A stretch of DNA of 64,000 bases from Tichowtungia sp964398915. GTDB taxonomy: Bacteria > Verrucomicrobiota > Kiritimatiellia > Kiritimatiellales > Tichowtungiaceae. The stretch's first letter is position 1; each line of letters opens with the position of its first letter. The DNA is taken from NCBI GenBank assembly GCA_964398915.1, contig CAYNOR010000009.1, positions 41,612 to 105,611 on the forward strand, in the 5' to 3' direction. Of the stretch, positions 1-8,712 are shown one piece after another. The notes below the pieces were generated by a model. That model saw only the letters and a program-made list of their open reading frames with translations, made no database searches and was not told the origin of the DNA. The translations under genes and the position numbers were made by a program.

Positions 1-1
1 A

Positions 2-109
2 GCTCCCCTGCCGGTAATCGAGGAAGCCATTGAGCTGATTATCTCCGGCGAAATCGTCGATTATGTTTACGACGATGAATCAAAGCTGATTTGCCGGAAG
101 TCAGATTAA
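2..109 (+). CDS. C-terminal fragment of an unidentified protein
   Basis: An open frame enters from the left edge and ends at the TAA at 107-109, giving 35 residues (tail ...KLICRKSD). Its stop overlaps the 3' end of the convergent agmatine deiminase gene by four bases, a spacing typical of real convergent genes. The piece is acidic with a possible helix (PVIEEAIELI), but it is too short to assign to a family. The rest of the gene lies outside the window. Confidence 0.5.
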   Translation, partial: APLPVIEEAIELIISGEIVDYVYDDESKLICRKSD

Positions 110-1182
110 AGAACTTCCTTGGGAATCTGCATGGTCACGCAGTGGAGTGAGCCGTGCTGCAGAATTAGCGTGGAACAGTCTAACCCGATGATTTCGCGGT
201 CGGGGAAGGCCTTTTTTACGGCAGCCAGCGCGCAGGCGTCATTCGTTGAATCCTGATACACCGGAACCAGCACGGCACCATTGATGATCAGGAAGTTTGC
301 ATAGGTGGCAGGCAGGCGGTTGCCGTCTGTATCGAATTTCGCTTTCGGCCAAGGCAGAGGAAGCAGGCGGTACTCCGGCCGTTTTTGCAGTTCGTTTTCC
401 ATGTTGCGGAGTGCCGGAAAGTGTTCGTCCGCCGGATCATCGCATTTCATATAAAGAATCGTTTTGTCCGGACAGAGGCGGGCGAGGGTGTCGATGTGTG
501 CGTCGGTATCATCGCCGGCCAGCCAGCCGTTTTCCAGCCATTGGAAGTTTTTGATTCCGAGTTCAGCGGTAAGCCGGGATTCAACCTGTGTTTTACTGAG
601 TTGCGCATTGCGGTTGGGATTGAGCAGGCATTCGGCAGTTGTCAACAGCGTTCCTTGACCGTCACTTTCGATGCTCCCGCCTTCAAGAATCAGATCGACG
701 CTGCGCAACGGGGTTTTGCCGAAAGCGCCCATGGCATGGAGTTTGGCGGTGATCTGATTGTCGAGCCCGGCTTCGAATTTTCCGCCCCAGCCGGTGAAGG
801 TGAAGTTGAGCAGTACGGGTTTGCCGTTTTCGTAAATCGTGACGGGGCCGAAATCACGCGCCCAGGTATCGTTGGATTCAATTTCGTACAGCGCGACGTT
901 CGCCATGTTGACGCCGCGGTTTTTCAGTTTGGTACGCACGGCGGATTCGTTATGAACGACAACAATCAGCTTTTCAAAACGGGTTACTGCTTCGGCAATA
1001 TCGGCGAAAACCGCTTCGGCTTCCTGCAGATGCGGAGCCCAGTCGGTTTTCTCATGCGGCCAGCAGATCAGCACGGCATCCTGTGGTTCCCATTCGGCGG
1101 GTAGGCGACGGAGAGCGGGGAGGTGTGTGGGTGCGGGCGTGTGTGTGTACTCGTTCGGCTTTTTTTTGTCTTTGTCGTTCAT
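106..1182 (-). CDS. aguA: Agmatine deiminase / peptidylarginine deiminase-like protein
   Basis: A 358-residue protein of the agmatine deiminase (PAD_porph) family, which hydrolyses agmatine to N-carbamoylputrescine and ammonia in the polyamine pathway. The family signatures are all present: NDTWARDFGP near residue 105, the glycine-rich LEGGSIESDG near 165, the DTDAHIDTLARL block near 225, and the C-terminal HGSLHCVTMQIP carrying the expected nucleophilic cysteine. Length is normal for the family. The basic, threonine-rich first 20 residues (KDKKKPNEYTHTPAP) precede the conserved start of the domain, and a GGAG lies shortly before the ATG. No other polyamine gene is adjacent. The alternative, a bacterial peptidylarginine deiminase acting on protein arginine, cannot be excluded from sequence alone. 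Confidence 0.85.
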   Translation of the reverse strand: MNDKDKKKPNEYTHTPAPTHLPALRRLPAEWEPQDAVLICWPHEKTDWAPHLQEAEAVFADIAEAVTRFEKLIVVVHNESAVRTKLKNRGVNMANVALYEIESNDTWARDFGPVTIYENGKPVLLNFTFTGWGGKFEAGLDNQITAKLHAMGAFGKTPLRSVDLILEGGSIESDGQGTLLTTAECLLNPNRNAQLSKTQVESRLTAELGIKNFQWLENGWLAGDDTDAHIDTLARLCPDKTILYMKCDDPADEHFPALRNMENELQKRPEYRLLPLPWPKAKFDTDGNRLPATYANFLIINGAVLVPVYQDSTNDACALAAVKKAFPDREIIGLDCSTLILQHGSLHCVTMQIPKEVL

Positions 1183-1318
1183 TGCTCCACTTCTCCGGTA
1201 ATCTGTTGCACCATACGAATGAATTGCATTCTAGCTGAAACGGCGGGGTTGACAATGTTTTGCACAGCAACAGATACGCAGAGTTGATTCGTATTCCGCT
1301 GTATGAGAAGAATGCGGC

Positions 1319-2449
1319 ATGAATTTGAAACCAAAGGCCCTGCTTGTTTCATCGTTTGCTGTAACCGTTTCCTGTTTTGCTTCGCCATCACTCGAGCAGA
1401 AAATCGGCGGGCTTTTAATGGTCGGATTCCGGGGGATGTCCGCTGAGGCTGACAGCCCGGTTGTGCGGGATATCTGCGAATACAATCTGGGCGGAGTGAT
1501 TTTGTTCGATGCCGATCTCCCGCTCAAAACCGGCGAGCGGAACATCCGTTCGCCGGTCCAGCTGGTGCAACTGACCGGAACGCTTCAGTCCTATGCAAAA
1601 GGATCGTTGCTGATCGCGATCGATCAGGAGGGCGGCCTGGTCAATCGGCTCAAGCCGGCCTATGGATTTCCGCCTACGCTTTCCCAGCAGCAATTAGGAC
1701 AACACGACGATCCCGATTTCACGTACAGGAAAACCGCTGAACTGGCCGCCGCGCTCAAAGCGGCCGGAATTAATCTGAATCTGGCGCCGGTGGTGGATAT
1801 GGCGGTGAATCCTGAAAATTTTATTGTCAAAAAAGAGCGGACATTCTCATCCGATCCGGGAAAAACAATCTGGCAGGCGGCCGCCTCAATTCGTGCTCAC
1901 CACGATCAGGGGGTGCTGTGCACGCTTAAACATTTTCCAGGGCACGGAAGTTCTGCCGCCGATTCGCATCTGGATATGACGGATGTAACCGGAACCTGGC
2001 AGGCTTTCGAACTGGAGCCCTACCGTCAGCTTTGTAAAGAAACCGACGTGGTGATGACCGCTCACATTTTCCAGCGCAACCTTGATCCGGACTGGCCCGC
2101 GACGCTTTCAAAGCGGATTATTACCGGACTGCTTCGTAATGAAATCGGTTATCAGGGGGTTGTGATGACGGACGATTTGGGCATGAAGGCCATTGCCAGT
2201 CACTACGGTTTTGAGACCGCGCTCGAATACAGCCTGAATGCCGGCGCCGATATTCTTCTGATTGCGAACAATGAAACGTATAATCCCGATCTGGTTCCGA
2301 AAACCGTTCAGATCATTGCCGGACTGGTTCGTACGGGGCGCGTTCCGGAGTCACGGATTGATGAGGCATTGCGCAGGATCACTCAACTCAAGAGCAGCGT
2401 TTCGGTAGTCCGCCAGTCCATGCACGGGTCTGTGATCGACTGTCCGTAA
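1319..2449 (+). CDS. Glycoside hydrolase family 3 beta-N-acetylhexosaminidase (NagZ-like)
   Basis: A 376-residue GH3 enzyme. It carries the NagZ-type signatures KHFPGHG followed by SSAADSH (the catalytic histidine/aspartate loop) near residue 205 and MTDDLGM near 285, whose first aspartate is the usual nucleophile. IDQEGGLVNRL is also typical. This family removes N-acetylglucosamine from muropeptides during wall recycling. Unlike cytoplasmic NagZ, it begins with a hydrophobic leader (ALLVSSFAVTVSCFA), so it may be exported or lipid-anchored. The C-terminal 22 codons run over the 3' end of the convergent DAHP synthase gene, a 67-bp overlap, suggesting the original stop was lost and the tail was extended. 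Confidence 0.85.
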   Translation: MNLKPKALLVSSFAVTVSCFASPSLEQKIGGLLMVGFRGMSAEADSPVVRDICEYNLGGVILFDADLPLKTGERNIRSPVQLVQLTGTLQSYAKGSLLIAIDQEGGLVNRLKPAYGFPPTLSQQQLGQHDDPDFTYRKTAELAAALKAAGINLNLAPVVDMAVNPENFIVKKERTFSSDPGKTIWQAAASIRAHHDQGVLCTLKHFPGHGSSAADSHLDMTDVTGTWQAFELEPYRQLCKETDVVMTAHIFQRNLDPDWPATLSKRIITGLLRNEIGYQGVVMTDDLGMKAIASHYGFETALEYSLNAGADILLIANNETYNPDLVPKTVQIIAGLVRTGRVPESRIDEALRRITQLKSSVSVVRQSMHGSVIDCP

Positions 2450-3411
2450 TGCAGATCCGGTGTAATGGGTTGCGTTCCCTCTTCAATAAAGCTCTCCAGC
2501 ATAGCGCCGATGACTGGGCAGTCCGGCTGTCTGCGCTGTTCGATCAGATCGTTCCATACATCGATCTGTTTTGCCGGAATTTTTCCGGAATTGGCGTGTG
2601 AGCAGTCCACCATAATAGCTTCCGGCAATCCGGCGGCACGCAGTTTGACCGCAGCGGCTGCCACTTCACCGGCGTGGTAGTTCGTTTTTCCGCCGCCGCC
2701 GCGCAGGACGAGATGAATGTCGGGGTTGCCGAGTGTTTTGACAATACTGCTTCGTCCGTCCTGATCAATTCCCAGAAAGCTATGCGGTGACCGGCATGCG
2801 AGCAGGGCGTCAATGGCGCTCTGTACACTTCCGTTGGTGGCATTTTTCAGTCCGACCGGCATTGAGAGTCCACTGGTCATTTCGCGATGGGTCTGCGATT
2901 CAATGGTGCGTGCACCGATTGCTGCCCAGCTGACCAGATCAGCGGTGTATTGCGGGATAATCGGGTCGAGAAATTCGGTGGCGACCGGGAGACCCAGCGC
3001 GGTGATATCGAGCATCAGGCGGCGTGCGGCGCGCAGGCCGTATTCCATATCGCAGGAGTCGTCGAGATGCGGATCGTTGATAAACCCTTTCCAGCCGACC
3101 GTTGTGCGCGGTTTTTCAAAATAAACGCGCATGACGAGCAGGTAGCGTTCTTTTACCTTTTCATTGAGTGCGGCAAGACGGCGGGCATAGTCGAGCGCGG
3201 CGGACGGGTCGTGTATGGAGCAGGGACCGACGACAACGAGCAGGCGAGGGTCGCGACGTTCGAGAACGGCCCGGACGGCTTCGCGTCCGCGCACAACTGT
3301 TTCTTTCAACAAATCTGTCAGCGGCAGGTCTTTTTTCAGTTCCTGCGGTGTGATGAGGCGAGTAACGCTTTCAACACGCAGGTTTTCTGTTTTTTTACAA
3401 ATTGAATTCAT
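2383..3411 (-). CDS. 3-deoxy-7-phosphoheptulonate (DAHP) synthase, class I
   Basis: A 342-residue type I DAHP synthase of the AroF/AroG/AroH group, which condenses phosphoenolpyruvate and erythrose 4-phosphate in the first step of the shikimate pathway. Diagnostic segments are VVGPCSIHDP near residue 60, the ATEFLDP block, GARTIESQTHRE near 170, and PVGLKNATNGS. The N-terminal arm (about 45 residues) matches the feedback-regulated enzymes, so allosteric control by an aromatic amino acid is likely, although which one cannot be read. The gene stands alone, convergent with the GH3 gene and overlapping its 3' end. Confidence 0.92.
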   Translation of the reverse strand: MNSICKKTENLRVESVTRLITPQELKKDLPLTDLLKETVVRGREAVRAVLERRDPRLLVVVGPCSIHDPSAALDYARRLAALNEKVKERYLLVMRVYFEKPRTTVGWKGFINDPHLDDSCDMEYGLRAARRLMLDITALGLPVATEFLDPIIPQYTADLVSWAAIGARTIESQTHREMTSGLSMPVGLKNATNGSVQSAIDALLACRSPHSFLGIDQDGRSSIVKTLGNPDIHLVLRGGGGKTNYHAGEVAAAAVKLRAAGLPEAIMVDCSHANSGKIPAKQIDVWNDLIEQRRQPDCPVIGAMLESFIEEGTQPITPDLHYGQSITDPCMDWRTTETLLLS

Positions 3412-3453
3412 TGGAGCGCAGTATAATAAGATTTTGGCTCATGACAACTAAGG

Positions 3454-4659
3454 TCACGTTCTATTCATCTTTGCGGCCAGCCGTTTTGCAAAGAGCGGCA
3501 GTTCCGGGTCGCGGGCACCCATGCCGAGTACCGGGAGGCCTTCTTCGGTTAAGCGCGTTTCAAGCGTAGCGTAATCCGCGACAAATTCGGCGGGAACGCC
3601 GGCCGCCGTTAGCTTTTCAACGAATTGCTCTGAAGTGATTTTTATATTCACCGTTCCGCCAGCAAAATAGACTGGCAGAATGAAGAATTTGCAGGCTGGA
3701 CGGGTGTGTGAAAAAGTTGAAAAGCATTCCACGAAAGCGTCCAACCCTTGGAAAAGCGGTGTGTAGCCGTGCGGACGCCAGTAGGCGGAAAATGCCGGGA
3801 ATTCGCCGGAAGCCGCTTCCAGCGCGGCGGCGATCTTGACCGGACTGTGCGCGAAGTCGTCGATCACTTTGGATCCGTGACGCTCCAGTCGCCGCTCAAT
3901 TCCCGTAAATTGTTGAACCGCTTCAATGCACTTTTGCATGTCGAAGCCGAGTGCTTTGCAGAGCGTCAGCGCGTTGTTGACGTTTTCGGCGTTGTGTTTC
4001 CCGAGGAGCGGGGAATGAAAAGATGGAAGGAGGGACGGATGCTTGATCACGACTCCCGAAACCTGTGACTCAAACTGAGCGAAGAGCTGGTGAAGTTCTG
4101 AGAGCGAGAAATGATCTTCGGCGATGTTGGTGATAATGGCGTGGTGCGGATGAAACTTTAGAAAAGACCGGTCGCTTTCGTCGGCTTCGATAATCCACGG
4201 GCCGGTTCCGTAGCGGACGGAGGCCCCGACGTTATTCATGATTGCGCCGCAATAGACGGTCGGATCTTTGTCCAGACATTGGAAAATCCAGCCGAGCAGG
4301 CCGGTGACGGTGGATTTTCCGGCGGTTCCGGCAACCGCGATCACCTCTTTGTTTTCGCAGAGCCTCACCAGCATATCGGCACGGTGGATCAGGGGAATGC
4401 CAAGGAGCCTAGATTGCAGGATATCCGGATTATCGGATTCAATGGCGGTGCTGTAGACGACGGCGGCGGTGTCGGTGGTAATGCCGGAGCCGTCCTGCGG
4501 GACGATGCGGATGCCTAGAGATTCCAGCGATTGGAAGATTGGAAGATTGGAAGCCCGGTCGGAACCGGAAACCTGATATCCGGCGTGTGCCGCTAGTTGC
4601 GCGACGCCGTTCATTCCCGTTCCGCCGATACCGATAATATGAATTTTGTCTTTCTGCAT
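3454..4659 (-). CDS. MurC/Mpl-type Mur ligase
   Basis: A 401-residue ATP-dependent Mur ligase. The Rossmann-like N-terminus (IIGIGGTGMNGVAQLA) and SGSDRASN place it in the MurC/Mpl branch. The phosphate loop reads VAGTAGKSTVTG where MurC usually has GTHGKTTT. Further marks are ADESDRSFL, TNIAEDHF, DDFAHSP and WRPHGYTPLF. It is 50-60 residues shorter than standard MurC or Mpl. Two roles are possible: UDP-MurNAc:L-alanine ligation (MurC), or recycling of murein tripeptide (Mpl). The altered P-loop and isolated location favour a recycling or specialised ligase. The segment SNLPIFQSLES is encoded by a tandem octamer repeat. Confidence 0.75.
   Translation of the reverse strand: MQKDKIHIIGIGGTGMNGVAQLAAHAGYQVSGSDRASNLPIFQSLESLGIRIVPQDGSGITTDTAAVVYSTAIESDNPDILQSRLLGIPLIHRADMLVRLCENKEVIAVAGTAGKSTVTGLLGWIFQCLDKDPTVYCGAIMNNVGASVRYGTGPWIIEADESDRSFLKFHPHHAIITNIAEDHFSLSELHQLFAQFESQVSGVVIKHPSLLPSFHSPLLGKHNAENVNNALTLCKALGFDMQKCIEAVQQFTGIERRLERHGSKVIDDFAHSPVKIAAALEAASGEFPAFSAYWRPHGYTPLFQGLDAFVECFSTFSHTRPACKFFILPVYFAGGTVNIKITSEQFVEKLTAAGVPAEFVADYATLETRLTEEGLPVLGMGARDPELPLFAKRLAAKMNRT
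4530..4553. repeat. Three tandem copies of an 8-bp unit (attggaag) inside the Mur ligase gene
   Basis: Three perfect copies of attggaag lie end to end. Because 24 bp equals eight codons, the array stays in frame and encodes part of the SNLPIFQSLES stretch. A related period-8 array lies at the start of lgt (50633-50656). Confidence 0.9.
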
Positions 4660-4765
4660 GATGGGTGCGGATTGTTACCCATCCGTCGCTGCTTTGACAA
4701 GCTATGGCGGATAAGCGAATGGCCGGAAAATGGCACCGGCTGTTTTAATCGGCAGAGGGAAGGGG

Positions 4766-4795
4766 TTGGCAAGGGGAAAATTTGCTGTGTATAGT
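4766..4795 (+). promoter_or_regulatory. Probable sigma-70-type promoter upstream of the hisI relic
   Basis: TTGGCA (4766-4771) and TATAGT (4790-4795) are separated by 18 bp and lie 33 bp before the ATG of the decayed hisI copy, with AAGGA in between. It could now drive the downstream pseudouridine synthase. Confidence 0.45.
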
Positions 4796-4827
4796 CCCTG
4801 TTCTTAAATAAATACAAGGAAGGCTTC

Positions 4828-4943
4828 ATGAGCAAAGTACATGAAGAAGGGCGGAATCTCTAACTGGATTGGAATAAGCCGGGAAAGGCTGTTGCTGTAA
4901 AATAAATTTTGAAACCCGCGAACTCGAAAACCTCGATCCGTAA
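4828..4943 (+). pseudogene. Decayed, internally deleted hisI copy
   Basis: The ATG and the next ~65 bases align with the start of the intact hisI at 56486 (MSK..EEG then LDWNK..KAVA), and the last 45 bases encode KINFETRELENLDP followed by TAA, matching KIDFDTLQLENLDP at the intact C-terminus. About 100 central codons are missing, and an in-frame TAA interrupts the 5' part after 11 codons. Differences in the 3' part fall mostly at third codon positions, so the copy diverged under coding constraint before it decayed. It cannot make a functional phosphoribosyl-AMP cyclohydrolase. Confidence 0.8.
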
Positions 4944-5027
4944 AGGGATGGAAGATTGGAATAGTGGAGTGATGATACATATTAATATTGCCCCCCTCTC
5001 ATTATCCATTCTCCCAGTCTTCCGCTC

Positions 5028-5108
5028 ATGTACGGACTTGAATCGTCTTATCTGGCGCGCGGACACGCACTGCAGTTTAAAGCGCTTGCGGAGGATGTCC
5101 ATTTTATG
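5028..5108 (+). pseudogene. Relic of the Gre-like gene that follows hisI
   Basis: This short stretch encodes YGLESSYLARGHALQFKAL, which aligns with CGLESSYLARGYALQFKAL in the intact Gre-like protein at 57005-57472. It lies just downstream of the hisI relic, in the same order as the intact pair. Its 3' part supplies GGAGGA (5090-5095), which now serves as ribosome binding site for the pseudouridine synthase start at 5106. Confidence 0.75.
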
Positions 5109-5786
5109 AAAATGCCGCGCAAATACCGTCCGCGAGGATTAGAGATCGTTTACGAAGATCGCGATCTGCTTGTGATCAATAAAGAGCCCGGTTTGCTGAC
5201 AATGAGTTTCCACCGTGATGAGTTGCAAACGGCGGAGTGCGTTCTGACCGCTTACCTGCGCAAAGGAGCGGCCCGCTCGCGTCTGCGTGCTTATGTGGTT
5301 CATCGGCTTGACCGTGAAACGTCCGGCCTGCTGATTTTTGCCAAGACTGAGGCGGTGCAGCAGCATCTCAAAGATCACTGGAAGGCGGTCGAAAAGGAAT
5401 ATCTGGCTGTTGTGCACGGGTCGCTTGCAGAAAAATCGGGAACGCTTTCAAGCTATCTGGCGGAGAATGATGATCAGTTCGTTTATTCAACCGATCAGAC
5501 GAAAGGCAAGTGGTCTGAAACGCAATATTGTGTTATGCGGGAAAACAAAAACTTCAGTGAACTGAAAATCAACCTGCTGACCGGGCGTAAAAATCAGATC
5601 CGGGTTCATTTTTCTGAGTTGGGTCATCCGGTGGTGGGTGACACCAAATACGGCCCTAAAGGAAAAAAGTTTGAGCGCATGGCGTTGCATTCGCGATCGA
5701 TCACGTTTAATCATCCGCATAACGGTAAGCGGATGGTTTTTGAAGCGCCGGTTCCAGAGTTTTTTACCCGCCTGATGGAGAAATAA
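5106..5786 (+). CDS. RluA-family RNA pseudouridine synthase
   Basis: A 226-residue pseudouridine synthase of the RluA/RluC/RluD family, which isomerises uridine in rRNA or tRNA. The catalytic motif VHRLDRETSGLLIFAKT has its essential aspartate near residue 75. VINKEPGLLTM near residue 25, RKNQIRVHF and LGHPVVGDTKYG are the remaining family blocks. There is no N-terminal S4 domain. I chose ATG 5106 because GGAGGA lies ten bases upstream and the family domain starts directly after it. The reading frame stays open upstream to 5028, but that part is the relic of the Gre-like gene and not native protein. The target site cannot be told from sequence. Confidence 0.85.
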   Translation: MKMPRKYRPRGLEIVYEDRDLLVINKEPGLLTMSFHRDELQTAECVLTAYLRKGAARSRLRAYVVHRLDRETSGLLIFAKTEAVQQHLKDHWKAVEKEYLAVVHGSLAEKSGTLSSYLAENDDQFVYSTDQTKGKWSETQYCVMRENKNFSELKINLLTGRKNQIRVHFSELGHPVVGDTKYGPKGKKFERMALHSRSITFNHPHNGKRMVFEAPVPEFFTRLMEK

Positions 5787-5791
5787 CCCGT

Positions 5792-6103
5792 ATGAAAAAG
5801 TGCCCGTTCTGTGCGGAAGAAATTCAGGATGATGCGGTTCTGTGCAGGTTTTGTGGACAGTTTTTGATGCCGAAAAAGAAAGCACCGTGGTATTTGCGCC
5901 CGGGCTGGCTGGTCACGGCCGTACTTTGTGTTGGACCCTTTGCCATTCCGCTTTTCTGGTTTCAGCCTGATTTCAGTCTCCGTAAAAAAATAATCTGGAC
6001 GCTGGTCGTGCTGATTCTGAGCTGGGTGATAATGCTTTTGATGCAGAGGTCTGTTCAGTCCATTACGGATTATTACGGAATACTCGATCAGCTGTATAAA
6101 TGA
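5792..6103 (+). CDS. Small zinc-ribbon membrane protein
   Basis: A 103-residue protein that starts with a zinc ribbon (CPFCAEEI followed by CRFCGQF, two CxxC pairs), then has two predicted membrane helices (about residues 38-56 and 66-84). Proteins of this layout are common and mostly uncharacterised, and no function can be assigned. It begins six bases after the pseudouridine synthase stop, so the two are probably co-transcribed. Confidence 0.75.
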   Translation: MKKCPFCAEEIQDDAVLCRFCGQFLMPKKKAPWYLRPGWLVTAVLCVGPFAIPLFWFQPDFSLRKKIIWTLVVLILSWVIMLLMQRSVQSITDYYGILDQLYK

Positions 6104-6190
6104 CGGCTTTGGCTGCAAGAACCTGTCAACAGGCGGCTTGTCAATCAGGTGAAGTTCGTTATCCTGCACGGCATAAACGGAGAGTTGACT

Positions 6191-7909
6191 ATGCTTCTAG
6201 TCGTATTTTTTTCAGGGTGCCTGCTGTTCGCTTTGGCGTATCGTTTTTATGGCCGGTTTTTGCAAAAGGAAATGGAGCTGGACGACCGTACTCCGACGCC
6301 TGCGCATACGCTTTGCGATAACGTAGACTATCTTCCCACTCCAAATATGATCCTTTTCGGCCACCACTTCAGCACCATTGCCGGCGCCGGGCCGATTGTC
6401 GGCCCTGTTATTGCCGCGTTGGCGTTCGGCTGGGGTCCGGCGGTTCTTTGGATTGTGTTCGGTTCGATTTTGATCGGCGGTGTGCATGACTTGACCGCTA
6501 TGGCGGCCAGCATCCGCAACAAAGGCCGCTCAATCGGCCAGATATGTAAAAGCTTTCTCAGCCCGACGGCCTATTACATGTTTCTTTCTTTTATTCTGCT
6601 GACGCTGATTTATGTCGTCATCGTTTTCCTTGATATCACGGCCAGCACCTTTGTTCCTGCATCCGGAGTGGTTCAGGAAGGCTCTGATCAGGTTGTTCTG
6701 GAGGCACGGCAGGGCGGTGTGGTCGCTACCGCTTCACTGTTTTACATTGTGCTGGCCGTCCTGTTCGGCCTTTGTATTTATAAACTGAAGGTGAAAACCG
6801 GGCTGGGCACGCTGATTTTTGTTCCGCTGGTTTTTGGCGGACTCTGGCTCGGCAATCAGTTTCCATGCACCGCCGACATGGTTCCGCAGGTGTTTGGCTC
6901 GGCCAAAAACTTCTGGGCGCTGATTCTGATAATCTATTGTCTTTTCGCCGCGATGCTACCCGTTTGGATTTTGCTCCAGCCGCGCGACTATCTCGCTTCT
7001 TACCTGCTTTACGCCTGCCTTATTGGCGGCGCGGTCGGGCTGATCATTTATGGCGTGACGGGACACGCTGCGCCGAGCTATCCGGTGTTCAAGGGGTTCA
7101 CCAGCGAAAATATGGGATTTATCTATCCGACACTGTTTGTAACGATTGCCTGCGGCGCGGTCAGCGGCTTTCACGCCGTCGTGGCATCCGGCACGTCGGC
7201 CAAACAGCTTAACAATGAACGCGGGGCTTTGGTCATCGGTTATGGATCCATGCTGATCGAAGGTGTACTTGCTTTACTGGCGGTTGCTTCCGTGATGATT
7301 ATTTCCGGTAAACTGCCCGCAGGACAAACGCCGGTGGTGACGTTTGGAAACGGTCTGGGCACCTTTGTTCAGACGCTAGGAATCCCGGCAGAGTTTGCCA
7401 AAACCTTTGCCATGCTGGCCGTCAGCACCTTCCTGCTGACCACACTCGATTCCTGCACCCGCATGGCACGGTTTCTCATTGAAGAAATTTTCAGTCTCGG
7501 CAACAAGCTCTGGCCGCGACTGCTTTCCACGACGGCGGTGCTGGTTCTGCCTGTGCTGGTAGTTTTTCAGAAAATACCGGGACCAAACGGACAACTTATT
7601 CCAGCGTGGCAGGCCATCTGGCCGGTCTTTGGCGCGTGCAATCAGCTGTTGGCGGCGCTGGCACTGCTGGTCATCTTCACCTGGCTTAAGCGAAGCGGGA
7701 AACGTACTTTTTACGTCGCCATTCCGATGGTGTTTATGATGGTGACGACCCTGACGGCGCTGGTTCAGTTGACTTGTAAAAATCTTTTAGTGGAAGGCAG
7801 ACTGTTTGATCTCCGGCACATCATCGGCAGTATCAGCCTCGTGCTGCTGATTCTGGCCGTGACGATTATCGCGGATACCATCCGCTCGTTTGTGAAAAAG
7901 AGTGCCTAG
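6191..7909 (+). CDS. cstA: CstA-family carbon starvation / pyruvate (peptide) transporter
   Basis: A 572-residue polytopic membrane protein of the CstA family, whose members import pyruvate or peptides and are often induced at carbon limitation. Characteristic segments are FGHHFSTIAGAGPIVGP near residue 55, GGVHDLTAMAASIRNKG near 97, and the C-terminal half with FHAVVASGTSAKQL and TLDSCTRMARF. It is shorter than the ~700-residue enterobacterial protein and resembles the compact CstA variant. I chose ATG 6191 because GGAGAG lies upstream and the hydrophobic first helix (LLVVFFSGCLLFALAY) starts right after it. Its end overlaps the convergent folE by four bases. Confidence 0.9.
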   Translation: MLLVVFFSGCLLFALAYRFYGRFLQKEMELDDRTPTPAHTLCDNVDYLPTPNMILFGHHFSTIAGAGPIVGPVIAALAFGWGPAVLWIVFGSILIGGVHDLTAMAASIRNKGRSIGQICKSFLSPTAYYMFLSFILLTLIYVVIVFLDITASTFVPASGVVQEGSDQVVLEARQGGVVATASLFYIVLAVLFGLCIYKLKVKTGLGTLIFVPLVFGGLWLGNQFPCTADMVPQVFGSAKNFWALILIIYCLFAAMLPVWILLQPRDYLASYLLYACLIGGAVGLIIYGVTGHAAPSYPVFKGFTSENMGFIYPTLFVTIACGAVSGFHAVVASGTSAKQLNNERGALVIGYGSMLIEGVLALLAVASVMIISGKLPAGQTPVVTFGNGLGTFVQTLGIPAEFAKTFAMLAVSTFLLTTLDSCTRMARFLIEEIFSLGNKLWPRLLSTTAVLVLPVLVVFQKIPGPNGQLIPAWQAIWPVFGACNQLLAALALLVIFTWLKRSGKRTFYVAIPMVFMMVTTLTALVQLTCKNLLVEGRLFDLRHIIGSISLVLLILAVTIIADTIRSFVKKSA

Positions 7910-8454
7910 CCGATCGTGCCGATCAGCCGCAGAAACTCCGTGCGCGTTGCGAGCTGCGAACGGAACGTGCCGTGCATCGCCGAGGTAATCATCTTGGAGT
8001 TCTGCTTCTCCACGCCGCGCATCATCATGCAAAGATGCTGCGCTTCGATCACCACGCCGACGCCCTGCGCTCCGGTTTTTTCCATAATGACATGAGCAAT
8101 CTGGTCGGTCAGCCGTTCCTGAATCTGGAGACGGCGGGCAAAAACATCCACCACACGGGCCAGCTTGCTGACACCGATCACCTTTTTTTCCGGAATGTAG
8201 CCAATATGGCACTTGCCGATAAACGGAAGCATGTGATGCTCGCAGAGGCTGTAGAGTTCGATATCCTTAACGATCACCATGTGGCTGTCTTCAGCCTCAA
8301 AAAAGGCATTATTAAGCACATCATCGATATTCTGGTTATAACCCTGTGTCAGGAATTTATAAGACTCGGCCACGCGGGACGGTGTGCCTTTCAGCCCCTC
8401 GCGCTCGGGATCCTCGCCCAGTTCAACCAGCAGTTTACGAATCAGTTCTTCCAT
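7906..8454 (-). CDS. folE: GTP cyclohydrolase I
   Basis: A 182-residue GTP cyclohydrolase I that forms 7,8-dihydroneopterin triphosphate, the entry step for folate and for queuosine (via QueD). The zinc and active-site residues are visible in LCEHHMLPF near residue 72 and in QHLCMMMRG, where a conserved cysteine completes the zinc site. REGLKGTPSRVAESY and SKLARVVDVFARRLQIQERLT are typical. I use the ATG at 8454, preceded by AGGAGC at good spacing; an upstream in-frame ATG at 8493 would add 13 unconserved residues. Tgt and QueH, later queuosine enzymes, are encoded 28 kb away. Confidence 0.95.
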   Translation of the reverse strand: MEELIRKLLVELGEDPEREGLKGTPSRVAESYKFLTQGYNQNIDDVLNNAFFEAEDSHMVIVKDIELYSLCEHHMLPFIGKCHIGYIPEKKVIGVSKLARVVDVFARRLQIQERLTDQIAHVIMEKTGAQGVGVVIEAQHLCMMMRGVEKQNSKMITSAMHGTFRSQLATRTEFLRLIGTIG

Positions 8455-8712
8455 GATGTTGCTCCTGTTTAAATCGCGGCCGGAGTGTTCCAAGGATTAC
8501 CATTCCTTGCCAGTCATTTCTTTGGGAATACCAAAGCACTCTCACCTTCGGCTCGGGTGGAAAAACCGCAATTCTATTTCTAGACGGCTCAATCTGAGCA
8601 GTTTGGCAAAAAACTGCCCCGCCGGGCTTTCAAACCCCGAAAGAATCAGCTAAAAACTTTCAGTGTTTTGTAAGGGCGCATAACGCAGCCGAAATCCGGA
8701 GCAGATTGAACA

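Noticed and set aside
297..1104. Plus-strand open frames opposite agmatine deiminase (85 and 239 codons)
   Set aside because: They are the antisense of a clearly recognised gene and have no family signature.
5028..5105. Extended start of the pseudouridine synthase
   Set aside because: The extra 26 codons match the Gre-like protein instead, so they belong to the pseudogene relic.
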